Assembly (NCBI GenBank): GCA_002633005.1
Contig: NMRA01000783.1
Coordinates: 1,441 to 47,351 of the forward strand
Length of the DNA stretch: 45,911 bases
Direction: 5' to 3'
From: Phoronis australis
Taxonomy: Eukaryota > Phoronida > Phoronidae
The position numbers and the translations under genes are program-made. Below the pieces are notes generated by a model. That model saw only the letters and a program-made list of their open reading frames with translations. It was not told the origin of the DNA and did not search any database. Shown piece by piece: positions 1 through 9,919 of the stretch; position 1 is the first letter of the stretch, and each line of letters opens with the position of its first letter.

Positions 1-110
1 CATTACCAGCAATATTGAAACCGTGAATTGCGCATGCGCGAAAATCACTCAGTTAGCCCCCTTCAGAATACATGGGATTCGCAGAAAACACAGCGTGAGG
101 GTCTTATTTA

Positions 111-460
111 TGAATCAATCACATTTGCCGATAGCACATAACATAGATAAGTATTTTGTTAAAAACGTGGCCAAGTTTCAGCAAAATTGGAAAAAATTTT
201 ATGTTTAACATGGTATGGCCAAAGTTTTGGCTTATTTTGTCGCTTCGATCAGTGGAATCGCCGCTAAAAACCCGAAAGTGCATGTGAGAAAACGATAATT
301 TTCGACCAAGCCTTTCATGTGCGGTTAGTTGCCGATAGACCCAACAGATGTCAGTATAATCAAGATTGAAATGTAGAATTTTGAAGAAAATTAGACAAAA
401 TTTTGTATTTAACATGGGGTCGCCGAAAATTGCCAATTTTGGCCTTTTGATATCAGTCAT
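111..460. repeat. Diverged tandem duplication, about 200 bp period
   Basis: Two related blocks start with TTGCCGATAG at about 126 and 328. Both end with an AAAATTTT(A/G)TNTTTAACATGG stretch, at about 192-212 and 399-416, followed by GCC(A/G)AAA. The spacing between matching points is about 202 bp. Small open frames here on both strands show no recognisable protein and follow the duplication, so I do not call a gene. Confidence 0.6.
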
Positions 461-2283
461 AGACTATCATATATAGTGGGTCTAGTTAATTCGAAGTTTT
501 TGGTTAAATCACTGATAATATTCACACCAGTATACTAATAAACGTTTTCTCTATATATAAAAGTTTGATTCCAATGCTTTAAGTAGTGCGTACAAGAGGG
601 ATTAGCCCTTGACCGGCCCGGCCCATAGTATGGGAGCTAAGAATTCAGCTCTAGGCCAAAGCAGCTATGTGTGGAAAACTCAGTCACGGCTGAGGTGTTT
701 ACGATCCACTTCAGAGAAAAAAACCTCGTTGTACCTAACAATAATTTGTTTCCGAGTACTTCGGGCATGGTTTAAAATTGAAAGGGTCATTACAAGTTGA
801 ATTTATGAGAATTGTATTGTTGCATTGCGAACTGAAAACTAGTCGATTGGCGGGTAGTGCGAGATAAGGCAACGAGTAAGGACAGCTTTGATTTGCTTAC
901 GAGTAGTGACTCATGATATTGGCCAGACATCTCTAATGATATGTTTTGTCTTTCCTTTTCAGCGGAATATATTTGAACTTTGGTAATTTTGGGCTACAAA
1001 ATGTAGAACAACCTTCCTGGGTGCTTCTCTCCAGTAGACACGCGGAGAGTGAAGCGCTAACTGGTCCATAAGCGATGACCTAGTTTATGCAGAGAACCTG
1101 GCGGATGACCTAGTTTACGAATTGCTGGTAATGTACCACATCTTGATATTGATATTTAACTGCAAATAAAACAACTTCAAGGCGATTGTCCGTTTTTCAT
1201 CTTGCTATGGCCAAATGTGATAAAACTTCCAAGGCTATTCCATTTGCAACGTCTCACAACTCACGCGATGCTGTCGACTAGACATATCACCTATACATCT
1301 ATAAAGAAGATTTTTTCAATTGAACATACACATTAACAATTTTCAGAAACACAAAAAAGGATTATCTATTTAGAAATCATACAGCATGTTTATCATCACC
1401 AGTCTTGTGTTGATCACCAGAAATTTGAAAAAGGTATCGTAATAGTAGGGTTAATTTAAGTACATGTAAATGGTCGTCTTGTGGATTTTATTTGCCGCAT
1501 TGCAAGTAGTATGTCAAGCCAAAGAAATTGGACTGCCTAAATAAACCCAAGGGTACTCTTAAGAGGATTCAGCACATGACAATGCTTTACTGTGGATAAT
1601 CATATCTGCATATTAGGGGTATTTCTTACTTTAAAAAGACAGTAGAACCCCAAGTTTTTAGACTTAGGTGACCAAATTTATTCTTAACCAAGGGTCTTTT
1701 TAATGAAAATGAATTATTGACCTAAGACAGAAATTTCGCCTGACGTCCCGATTTCAAAATAGCTGAAAACAGATTTTGCCATCACAGTCCAGAACTGAAA
1801 TAATTCATAGGCATTATCTTAGAAAACAGTCGTTAATTATTTTTTTCTAAATTAGTTGTGTGGAGTGTAAGACCACGTTTCTAGCTTATACTGTATCTTT
1901 GAAGTCACTGTCCATGACACAAACCCCTGTTGCTAGTCATCCACTCGTTCAGGCATTGTATGTCAATTCAGGCTCATGTTAATGCCTGGGTGGTTTTTAC
2001 TAAAACAAAAATGCAACATGTGTGCATACATGACCACATAAGATTTTAAAACCTTTATTTTTGGTTGATCAATCAAACCATGACAAATGACAATGAGTCG
2101 CCGACCGGTCTTCTGGTGATATTTGCCCAGACTAGCAATAAAGCATCGTCTCTGCATCACAGATGGAAACACCAGAAACAAATGATGCAGTGCAATTAGT
2201 CTTATTAAAGTTATTGTTAAGAGAATGAAGTCAGTCCTGTAGTCGGCTGTGCAGTCGCTACCGGTCTCTTAAAACTCAGCAGA
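461..2283. other. Stretch without a recognisable gene
   Basis: I see no exon, RNA or transposon signature that I can support here. The only local structure is a short direct repeat, GATGACCTAGTTTA, at about 1074 and 1105. It reads DDLVY twice in one frame, but the frame is too short to mean anything. A poorly coding 72-residue frame at 1963-2181 on the minus strand is not recognised. Confidence 0.5.
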
Positions 2284-2468
2284 TCACTTGACTATTTTTA
2301 CTACTTGCCGCCAACTCAACATAATGACATAATGTAAAGGTACCAACCTCAATTTGTTTTTTCGCTTGAATTTCACTGTAAATACTACAACTATGCCGAT
2401 CACCAATAGCAAACCGAGTATAATTAGCAGTATCGACCACCATGGAAAACCATCAACCCTAGGCAAGT
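2284..2468 (-). CDS. Exon for transmembrane helix and basic tail of a type I membrane protein
   Basis: Seen: a strong acceptor (TTTTTTACAG) precedes position 2468. The exon then reads LPRVDGFPWW, a continuous hydrophobic run (SILLIILGLLLVIGIVVVFT) and a basic stop-transfer sequence, KFKRKNK. This layout is typical of the membrane-spanning end of a single-pass surface protein. The upstream exon at 2605-2716 ends with one spare base, G, which joins to AC here to give Asp, so the two exons are in phase. The frame runs to a stop at 2284. Alternatively a weak donor (GTTGGT) after 2348 would splice to a further cytoplasmic exon outside the window; I cannot decide between these. The protein family is not recognised. 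It is not a piece of the SLC5 transporter, whose C-terminus looks different. Confidence 0.6.
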
Positions 2469-2604
2469 CTGTAAAAAATGGAAACAAAACTTCGTAAATT
2501 CCTATTGTAACGCATACCTATAAATGTTTTTCGTGAACCTAAGCTGCATAGTGTTATATTATGAATTTACTTTCTGTAGAAAATAGGAAACAAGTTAGAC
2601 AAAC

Positions 2605-2716
2605 CTGTTAAGAACCATCCATTCTGCTTCTGGTCAGGATCACATATCAGTGTGGAATTACGTGGATTTTTCTCTTTCTTGTGAAAACACGTTCCATCGA
2701 TAAAACATGTCGACAT
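2605..2716 (-). CDS. Exon for a cysteine-rich extracellular module
   Basis: Seen: the exon is bounded by an acceptor ending GGCAG and a donor CAG|GTTTGT and contains 37 codons plus one base. It reads MSTCFIDGTCFHKKEKNPRN and goes on to one more Cys (ICDP) and a Trp (NGWF). The pattern C-x5-C-x9-NPxN...C-x-P...W resembles small Cys modules of invertebrate secreted and surface proteins (inference from memory, no family named). The first Met is internal: the frame begins in phase 0 at the acceptor, and earlier exons are expected upstream on the minus strand (higher coordinates). It splices in phase to the transmembrane exon at 2284-2468, giving an extracellular-then-membrane order. Upstream exons were not identified. 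Confidence 0.6.
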
Positions 2717-4380
2717 CTGCCAATTGTGAAATACTGAATATAATGAGCATTGTGTAAAGTTATACGGATACGCAGTTTCTTTTTAACGTGTTAGAACCGT
2801 GCATTCACCAACAAAGAGTGAAAAAATTTCACTCAAGTAGTATCGTACATGTAAAAGTACTCCCGTCCGTGTAAAAGTAATTTTGTACATTTAAAAGTAG
2901 CCAATAGGCATCAGATGCAGGAGCGGTGCAGCACTGAAATAAGTGGGCACTATTATGGTGCTCCACGCATGTTTCTTTAAAACCAATTGGACTCATAATC
3001 TAAAATTCCCAGTCTATGACATGGCCGGTATCTAGAGAATGTGAAACCCCTTCCCGACCTCCCCCATTCGGTATTACGCGCCTCTACAGACGAGCTTTGC
3101 CCGATTGCCAAACTTGTCTACGAGACAAAGTGTTCAATTGCCCTCCGCTTATGATATCCTAGATCCGCCACTGTGGGGGGTTGTATTTTTCGGCCTTTTT
3201 GTATATGGACTTGGTGTTTTTTAAAGGCATTTTAGACAAATCAAACATGTTGCCACGTAGTGTTAGAATGTACATGTACATGTAGAACCAGTTTTAATTG
3301 CAAATGATATTAGTACACTTTTTCAAAACAATTTGACGGAACTCCGTGGAAACAAGTTACGTGGAGAGTAAAGTTTTGTTATTCCATTTTCTCTGAGACA
3401 TACAAGAAGCTAAAATGAATTTTTGGTCAATATTTATCAAATTGTCGAAGTTTAAAGTCGAGCCCTTAATTGCTCATCATTCGTCCATTGCAATGTTACA
3501 GTATTACTAGCAGTCAATGATACAATAAATATTGTTTGAAAAGCTTAAATTAAGTTTAAGCATGGATTAGAGACAACAAATTCCCAACTCCGACATTTTC
3601 TTGCGAAATATCCTAGAAGAGGCGCCACTCTCCTAAATTACCAATTTCAGTTTACGGTTAGTGTATTGTGACGGGAAATTCAGGCGTCTATTTTACTGTC
3701 TAGTATATTGAAACGGTGTTCAAAGTCTTCCAATAGTGGAACTGTTGGAATCGTGAATAATTTTGGCAATGTTACAGGTCATGTAATTGCAAAGTTCCAA
3801 CTTCAGTGCTGTGGAAACTTAGTCCTTTACATTTCGCCTGTGTGGCCGAACACCCTACACCACAACAGCCGGCCTTGATTAGCACACGACGCACTTGCCG
3901 GAAGTGTTTACTTTTATATAAGGGGCTGTTGATGAAAAAATAAAGATGCACAGAACGAAAACGAAGTGATAATTTAGAAAACTGTAACAGAATTTTTAGA
4001 CATTTTATTGTGAACGTTCAAAATTTGAGCACGATACTATGGCTATGTTTTAGAAGATGTATAGACTTGTCAAAAAGGTCCAATTACCTTAATGAAATAT
4101 TGGTACNAAAGATTTTTAATCTGCGAATTCAGTTTCCTTAGCAAGAAAGTGTAAATATTTTACTACAGTTTTTACCCATTGTAGCTCTGAAGGTCCATTT
4201 TTCCCACGGCGTGTGATTTCGTAAAATGATCTTAGAGTTTTTAATAAGTTTCCCGATTCTCGCTAATTATTTCGCTTGCTGGAGCTTTCCTAAACCGATT
4301 TTGAAAATTTCCCTTTTTCCGAATCCTATGAACTGAATTTCCTGGAAAAAACAAGGTTTCCAATTTCTGTGTTTTCTTTT
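2717..4380. other. Stretch without a recognisable gene
   Basis: It contains one dispersed repeat (3035-3175, listed separately) and two overlapping TACATGTA words at 3271-3284. I see nothing else that I can support. Further exons of the 2.3-2.7 kb gene could lie here unseen. Confidence 0.5.
3035..3175 (+). repeat. Dispersed repeat copy 1 (second copy at about 23515-23650)
   Basis: The block contains CCTTCCCGACCTCCCCCATTCGG, then a variable middle, then TACGAGACAAA and TATGATATCCTAGATCCGCCA. The same order of words with similar spacing occurs at 23527-23645 on the same strand. It is about 130 bp long and has no open frame, so I take it as the remnant of a non-coding mobile element. Confidence 0.65.
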
Positions 4381-4889
4381 AGTGTACATTTTTGTAAGAC
4401 TTTTCTTGAAAGATGCGTTTGATGATGTAGGAACGCTATTTCACACAGGACACCTTTTTTCTCCGGGATCATCGCCTTCAGTCATACACTCCAGGTGGGC
4501 GTCGATTATTTTAACTTATTACGTACCACAACAAATGATAATGCCTTATTGGGAATATACCCAACCGAGTATGTTTACCCATTCGAGTATTTCTAACATA
4601 TTCTTGAAGGAAATTCAGTACAAGCGAAAAAGAACACTCAGATCCGAGTGACGACGAAGAGCGTCTTAACCGCGACGGGCCTAAGGTCGGGCGACGCCCA
4701 GGCCAGGAAATGAAATTCAGAAATATTTTAATCTTATGAATCAATTATAAGTATATAGTCTACAGAATGTCACTTTTTTGAAAGAGCTTTTTACTAATTT
4801 GCCTTTCAACAGAGGACTCCCCGTACAGTCCGGATGCACTCCACGGCAGCAGGGGCACGATCCTACCTAGCTAACGGGATTCCTCCCCG

Positions 4890-4941
4890 CAAGTAGAGAG
4901 AAAGAGACAGAGAGAGAGCGAGACAGAGGGTGACAGGTTTA
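4890..4941. repeat. GA-rich simple repeat
   Basis: An imperfect purine run of AGAG/GACA units at about 4892-4930, flanked by non-repetitive sequence. Confidence 0.8.
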
Positions 4942-5981
4942 TTAACATAAGTAATATTAGCTCATAATACATTTTACAGAGTACAATAAAACAAACAAAA
5001 GCATGATCACAACCCGCAAAGTATTGGCCATACCTGCGCAAGCCTACTGACCGGCGACTGAATTGAAGTAAATCTAATTATAATTCATTTACCAAATGTC
5101 TAACATAACAATGGCAATTGACTAAAATCGTTACATTATCACACACGTAGTGAATTTATATTTTTAGGCTTATTTTACAGCTGTGCTTTGCCGTNAAATT
5201 TAGTTAGACATATCTTTACTTACTATTCTGCAAGATTTAGCAGTGTTCACCAAATTTCAGCCTCGCAGTTGTTACTCATTAAGTGATAAATGTGCTCACA
5301 ATTCCCGTTGGACTTCGTCTCATTTCTGGCGGCACCTACAATGTCGACTTTGCCGAACTGAAAGGCACGTTCAATCGGCCACTTTGTAATTTGTGAAGAT
5401 TTAACGTTGATACATTTTGACAAACGTTGCTACAAAAAAGAAACTTTGTTCAATTTTCGTGTTTTTGTGTTTGTGGCCAGCGACCAGTTAGGCCTAATGG
5501 TAGTCAAGGCGCAAAGCTGTATAGGCCTACTAACAAGCTGTATTTTGACTATAGTCTTCACTGGTACCTGGTGACTGAGGCTAACTAAGGTCTGCCGCGG
5601 CAGTATGACACAGGACTAACCAGCCCGTAATTTCATGCAAGTGTCTGAAACTACCCTTGAATATATGCAGCGTTTATCATTTGACCATTTTACTTCGACA
5701 AAACAGCTTGCAACCGCATGCATTTACCCTTCGCCAGTGTCTGGTCTCGATCCGCACCGGGTCCGATAGGCTGCGGTCCCGAGTCTGGCAAAATAATTTC
5801 TGTCAAAATTTATTCGCCACATTTCTTCAGCAAATTCAATAAAATTGTCCGTAGTTTGATTTTATCAAAATTAAGTCGCGCTGTCGATTTTTTTATCCCC
5901 AATTGCTGGCTGGTAACAGTACAGGCACTGCTCCAGTCGCACTGACGGCGTTTTCTTGGCCTGGGTTCCTGAATGAATTGT

Positions 5982-6014
5982 ACTTCCGGGTTCGCGGCAA
6001 GTTCAAAATGGCGG
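5982..6014 (+). promoter_or_regulatory. Possible TATA-less promoter: ETS site plus YY1-type start
   Basis: ACTTCCGGG (5982-5990) is a consensus ETS/GABP site. CAAAATGGCGG (6004-6014) matches the YY1 motif that often spans the start codon of housekeeping genes. The local sequence is richer in CpG than its surroundings. This combination is known from TATA-less animal promoters. Similar ATGGCGG words occur inside transposon copies in this window, so the motif alone is weak evidence. Confidence 0.35.
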
Positions 6015-6034
6015 TGTTTCTTCGGGTGCGAATT
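6008..6034 (+). CDS. Possible short first coding exon (9 codons)
   Basis: The ATG at 6008 sits in a good context and reads MAVFLRVRI. A near-perfect donor, GTGAGT, follows at 6035-6040. It lies directly after the ETS and YY1-type motifs, as a first exon of a plus-strand gene would. No second exon was found downstream, so the gene is unproven and its product unknown. Confidence 0.25.
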
Positions 6035-7884
6035 GTGAGTGGCGCGTTCATTTAAACTGTTTTTGAGTACGGATCGTGTATTAGTTATGGGGTAGGTACT
6101 TCTTGGATCCTTATAACATCTTCTAACCATGTAATAAGGGTTAACAACGCGTGAGAGAAGGACTTTAAGCTGAGCAAATCGTACATGGCTCACACACACG
6201 ACACCTGGGACCTGTAAAAGTGGCCAACAAACTCTTCGCTGCCGTTTGTGAATAGATGAGAGTCCATGAGCCGTGATTCAATGTGTGTGACCTGCCATGT
6301 TTTGTGGGAGTAAACCGAAGAAGGACTTTAAACGCGAACTACGACACGAACCTCGGGGATCGGACAATTTTCAAAATTTCTGAAACAATGTCAGTAACCT
6401 CAAAGTTTGAGTTGAAGCGTCTTCAAGTACTTTTCAGTTGTTTTCTACATTTACTTGTTAAAAATTGGCAATAATAAAACGTAACTATATTATGCTAACT
6501 TTGTTATTTGATTTTTATCGCCGAATCTTGTGCAACTTGTCTGTGGGCGAATTTCAACATAATCTATAGTCTCAACACAATGTCCACCAACTTTCAAGCA
6601 AATGATAAGCGTTAACATAAGAACGGAAAATTACATACTTGCAACACCTTTATAGAAACCCATACTTGCTTCGTGCAAATTATTAGTAAAGGCAGCTGAA
6701 TAATCTCAAAATAGAATCCAGCAACCACACTATTTTCTCCAGATAAACAATGTTTGACAGAAAGTGGTGGATTGTCGGTCCACGGGTGTCCTGCCGAGTC
6801 CCGAGGTTCCTGTTCGTGTTTTTAGGGCTGGTTAGCTGTTTTGAAGGTGCAGACTTTGTTTTCGATATGTGTTTTACACTGTGGTACCAGTTACGAATGG
6901 AACGCCAGGAATTCCATATTGTTTTTTGTTATGAAAGTGAAAATCTCAGTAAAAAAGCATGGCACAATGTGCAGATGAAAGCAATTTAAAAGCAACCACG
7001 TAACACGTTTCATGATAGATCTGATTTTGTTTATATCGACAAAGAATTTCTCATAAAATCGCACATTTAAATCGTCGCAGGTTTCAATGGTTTCTTGTAA
7101 AAAGGAGCGGTTTGGGCGACTTTGTTTACATGTTGAAAGAAAACAACTTCTTGAATGCACATATAATGGTGTACAAAGCAACCGGTCAAAACGGCAATTT
7201 AGTTATAACTCGGTTTATGCTCATTTAAGTGTCTGAAATTTTTAATGCAACACTGAATAAAATGACGCCTAAGCTTGAATCCCAATCAATTGTTGGACGG
7301 TTGTCGAAGATATAAATCAGTAGATGACAGCTATACACGTGGTGATTATATGCAGGCAAAATGAAGACATTTGAAAGATCTCACGGTTACATACAATAGT
7401 GAACCCGAACTCCCATCAAGCCACTTAAAAATAGTCTCACATAATGCTGGTTGTCTGTCTTCACTAATCGACTTTCAACCGTTGCAATCGTATACGGTCG
7501 TACATGTAGGTAAGTTAAATTTACAAAAGGTTCAACCGTAGCATGGAAAGGTTTGAGAAGTATGATTATATGTGGTTAGGAGATATGTTTAGCTAAACTG
7601 ATTTACTGTTAAACGAATGTTAACACGAAATCAAACATTTTGAGGTTTACCTCTCGTAGCAAGATTGGCCCGTTTCACATAATTTATGACCTTGCACTTC
7701 CTTTCAAAGGCAGAAACGCTGACGAGGCATTAGGGCAATTTTGAGACCCAGATTTTGTATGAGATTTTAAACCTATCCGGGTACATTTTAAAGTGCTAGT
7801 CCTGGGACTTCCAGAAATTCCAAAAGTATCAGCTTTCGACATGACAATGAAACTTATTAAAAAGCAAGCAAGGGAAGATTTGAT

Positions 7885-8268
7885 TTGGAACAATTTTGTG
7901 CAAAAACACGAAAAAAAGAGCAAGTAGTGCCAGCCCAAACCGAAGACATACTGTATAGAAAATCCAGAACAACACGTTCAAAAACCCAAATTCAGGCCAA
8001 GAAACATATTTCTTTGAGCATTACTGCGCCAGTTAATACCGATAATGTGCACAACGGCGCAGTTCGTAAAAATACAAATTGTCTTCGACGTCACATAGCA
8101 TCAGGAACCGTGCTGCATATTACCGCCAATGATCTCGAATGTGCATCGGAGAAAATGAGCATGCAGGTACAGCGTTCTTTACTTAAACTGTATGTATCAA
8201 GGTATCGTATTGGTCGTATCATATCGAGAAATTCTGCACAGTTCAAGCGACAGGCAAAACAGGACTAA
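7885..8268 (+). CDS. Unassigned open frame, about 127 residues
   Basis: This is the longest plus-strand frame in the first 12 kb. The product is basic and rich in Lys, Arg, Gln and Thr, starts MEQFCAKTRKKEQ and ends FKRQAKQD. It has no signal peptide, membrane segment or Cys motif. A second frame immediately upstream (about 7795-7927) is also open and similarly charged (LIKKQAREDLIW), so the two could be one frame-broken gene. The start context is poor. I do not recognise a family; it may be a decayed gene, an exon or chance. Confidence 0.25.
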   Translation: MEQFCAKTRKKEQVVPAQTEDILYRKSRTTRSKTQIQAKKHISLSITAPVNTDNVHNGAVRKNTNCLRRHIASGTVLHITANDLECASEKMSMQVQRSLLKLYVSRYRIGRIISRNSAQFKRQAKQD

Positions 8269-8811
8269 GCTTAAATACGAAACAACAAATTAAATACTTT
8301 TCAGCAAAATTCTAGTCACCAATCACGGTGACGCGCCCGTAAATACCTCACGCCCCGAAAATGCCTTTGCCATCCTTACTTTTCTAAATCTTTAGGAAAC
8401 GTAAAAATGACAAATCTGAGGTTTGTTGTGGATGAATCAGTGCAATTTATCGCACTGTAAAAATATGCGCCGTTCCCCATTGTTCTCATGTTTCCTACTT
8501 GACAACTGCTTATTCACTGCTAGGGGCGCTAGTACATGTAGTAGCGATAACAGCGAACCCGCAAGTGAACTCTCCTATTATATTCTATACTCCTTGATCA
8601 AACTCTACGTCCCAATGGCAGATTTTGGGCCTTCGTCGCAACGTTTCGCGACAGCTATGGACAATTGAATCGAGCTGGTACCCAAGAAGTTGCCACCTGG
8701 TATGGAGCATGTTCAGCGCCGCTGTGTGTTGGGATGAGTACATAGCTGGAATACAGAGACGGGGAGGGGGAGGGGAGGAGTGATCGAAACCAGCGACCCT
8801 TAAGAACGATT

Positions 8812-9414
8812 GAACGCGTTCTCGCTGGTTCCCTGCGTGCCGCTAGGTGGGGCGGTAGCAGCGCCAGCACGCAGGTATCACTTAATTTTCCTCGGTAAAT
8901 TTTTTTTACACCGGCGTTTCTGATTGGCTAGTCAAATTCTCAACAGGCAGCGCTTTACGCAAACAAACCGGTATGACTGATGGACTGAAGTGTAAATGGG
9001 GTCTGTTGTGCAGACAAATCGGGTGATTAAAATTTATGTTCAGGAAATGTGAAGCCTAGAAATTTTAATTGCGCCTTTTCGAGATGCATCTTTCTACTGT
9101 CGATGACTTTTGTTTACGATAGTGTCCTGTATTCATACAGTATGAATAACACACCGGTTAAATCGGCAAGATATGTGTTTATTGTACATGTATTTGCTTC
9201 AAGTACGCGGCTATTAAACAGAAACGAAATAGTTTCTGCGACGCCACTTGCATGACAAGGCTAAAAATCGTTCCCAGCCCGCCATTTTTTCACGTTGTTG
9301 TGAAGCTAACCAATGACTGCCGAGGTTACATCGACCAATGCTAAAGCGCGTGCCACTGCGTGATACCTGCGTGCTGGCTGGGCTAAGCACGCGGGGAACC
9401 AGCGAGGAACGCGT
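8812..9414. mobile_element. Fold-back (inverted-repeat) element, about 600 bp
   Basis: The arms at 8812-8932 and 9306-9414 are imperfect inverted copies. Shared words include GAACGCGTT, CTCGCTGGTTCCC, CCAGCACGCAGGTATCAC, CCTCGG and ATTGG. The best-matching part is the outer 60-70 bp. The central 370 bp has no recognised gene. The structure is that of a fold-back or long-TIR non-autonomous DNA transposon. Target-site duplications could not be fixed with confidence. Confidence 0.7.
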
Positions 9415-9696
9415 TTGTTAATCCGCCTGGTGGTGAACTCTGCTAGTCGTTCAGGGAGCTGGTACAATGTAAATGTCAGCATTCGCATTTTCGGCTCACA
9501 AACGTTCTACGTAAACGAAAGCAGACTATTGTATGTTAGGTGATCTCGGGCCACTTGCAGTGCAGATTTAGGCAGAATGACCCTGAAATAGTACTTGCAC
9601 GATTACAATGAAGCACATAGTTCACCTCGCGGTCAATTGAACAAAGGTCAAAATAAACAGGCCAGATTAAAATAAAGTCATCTGCCTGACCGGTCG

Positions 9697-9915
9697 TAAA
9701 TACACAAAATGTACCTCGATTGGCGTACACGAAGTAATATCCCACGAGACCTTATTCCGCGTATCGAGTCGAGTGGGATACTTCATGTACGCCAATCGAG
9801 GAACGTTTTGTATTTATCCCATGGGCTTTGAATTTCTAAATTTCTTTCAGATTTTTTAAATACTTCACTCAGACTGTTCACATGGCGGATCACATCCTAT
9901 ATGTATGTACTTGCA
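9697..9915 (+). repeat. Hairpin repeat family, copy 1
   Basis: Arms 9697-9745 and 9773-9816 are nearly complementary: ACCTCGATTGGCGTAC on the left pairs with GTACGCCAATCGAGG on the right. The loop is about 27 bp. The following segment contains TTTTTTAAATACTTCAC, then CAGACTGTT, then GGCGGATCACATCC to about 9897. This whole order, hairpin plus tail, recurs at 14133-14335, so this is a dispersed element and not a chance hairpin. Confidence 0.75.
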
Positions 9916-9919
9916 CGTT

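Noticed and set aside
1073-1140. ADDLVY in one frame, resembling a reverse transcriptase YADD motif
   Set aside because: The frame is short, the word is a repeat of a 14-bp direct duplication, and no other RT motif is near.
4640-4885. Possible two-exon coding stretch with SDPSDDEERLNRDGPK and then a frame ending NGIPPRK
   Set aside because: The donor (AAGGTCGGG) is weak, the phases are ambiguous and no family is recognised.
6891-7181. 96-residue minus frame and overlapping plus frame at 6750-6989
   Set aside because: Neither has recognisable motifs or supporting splice sites.
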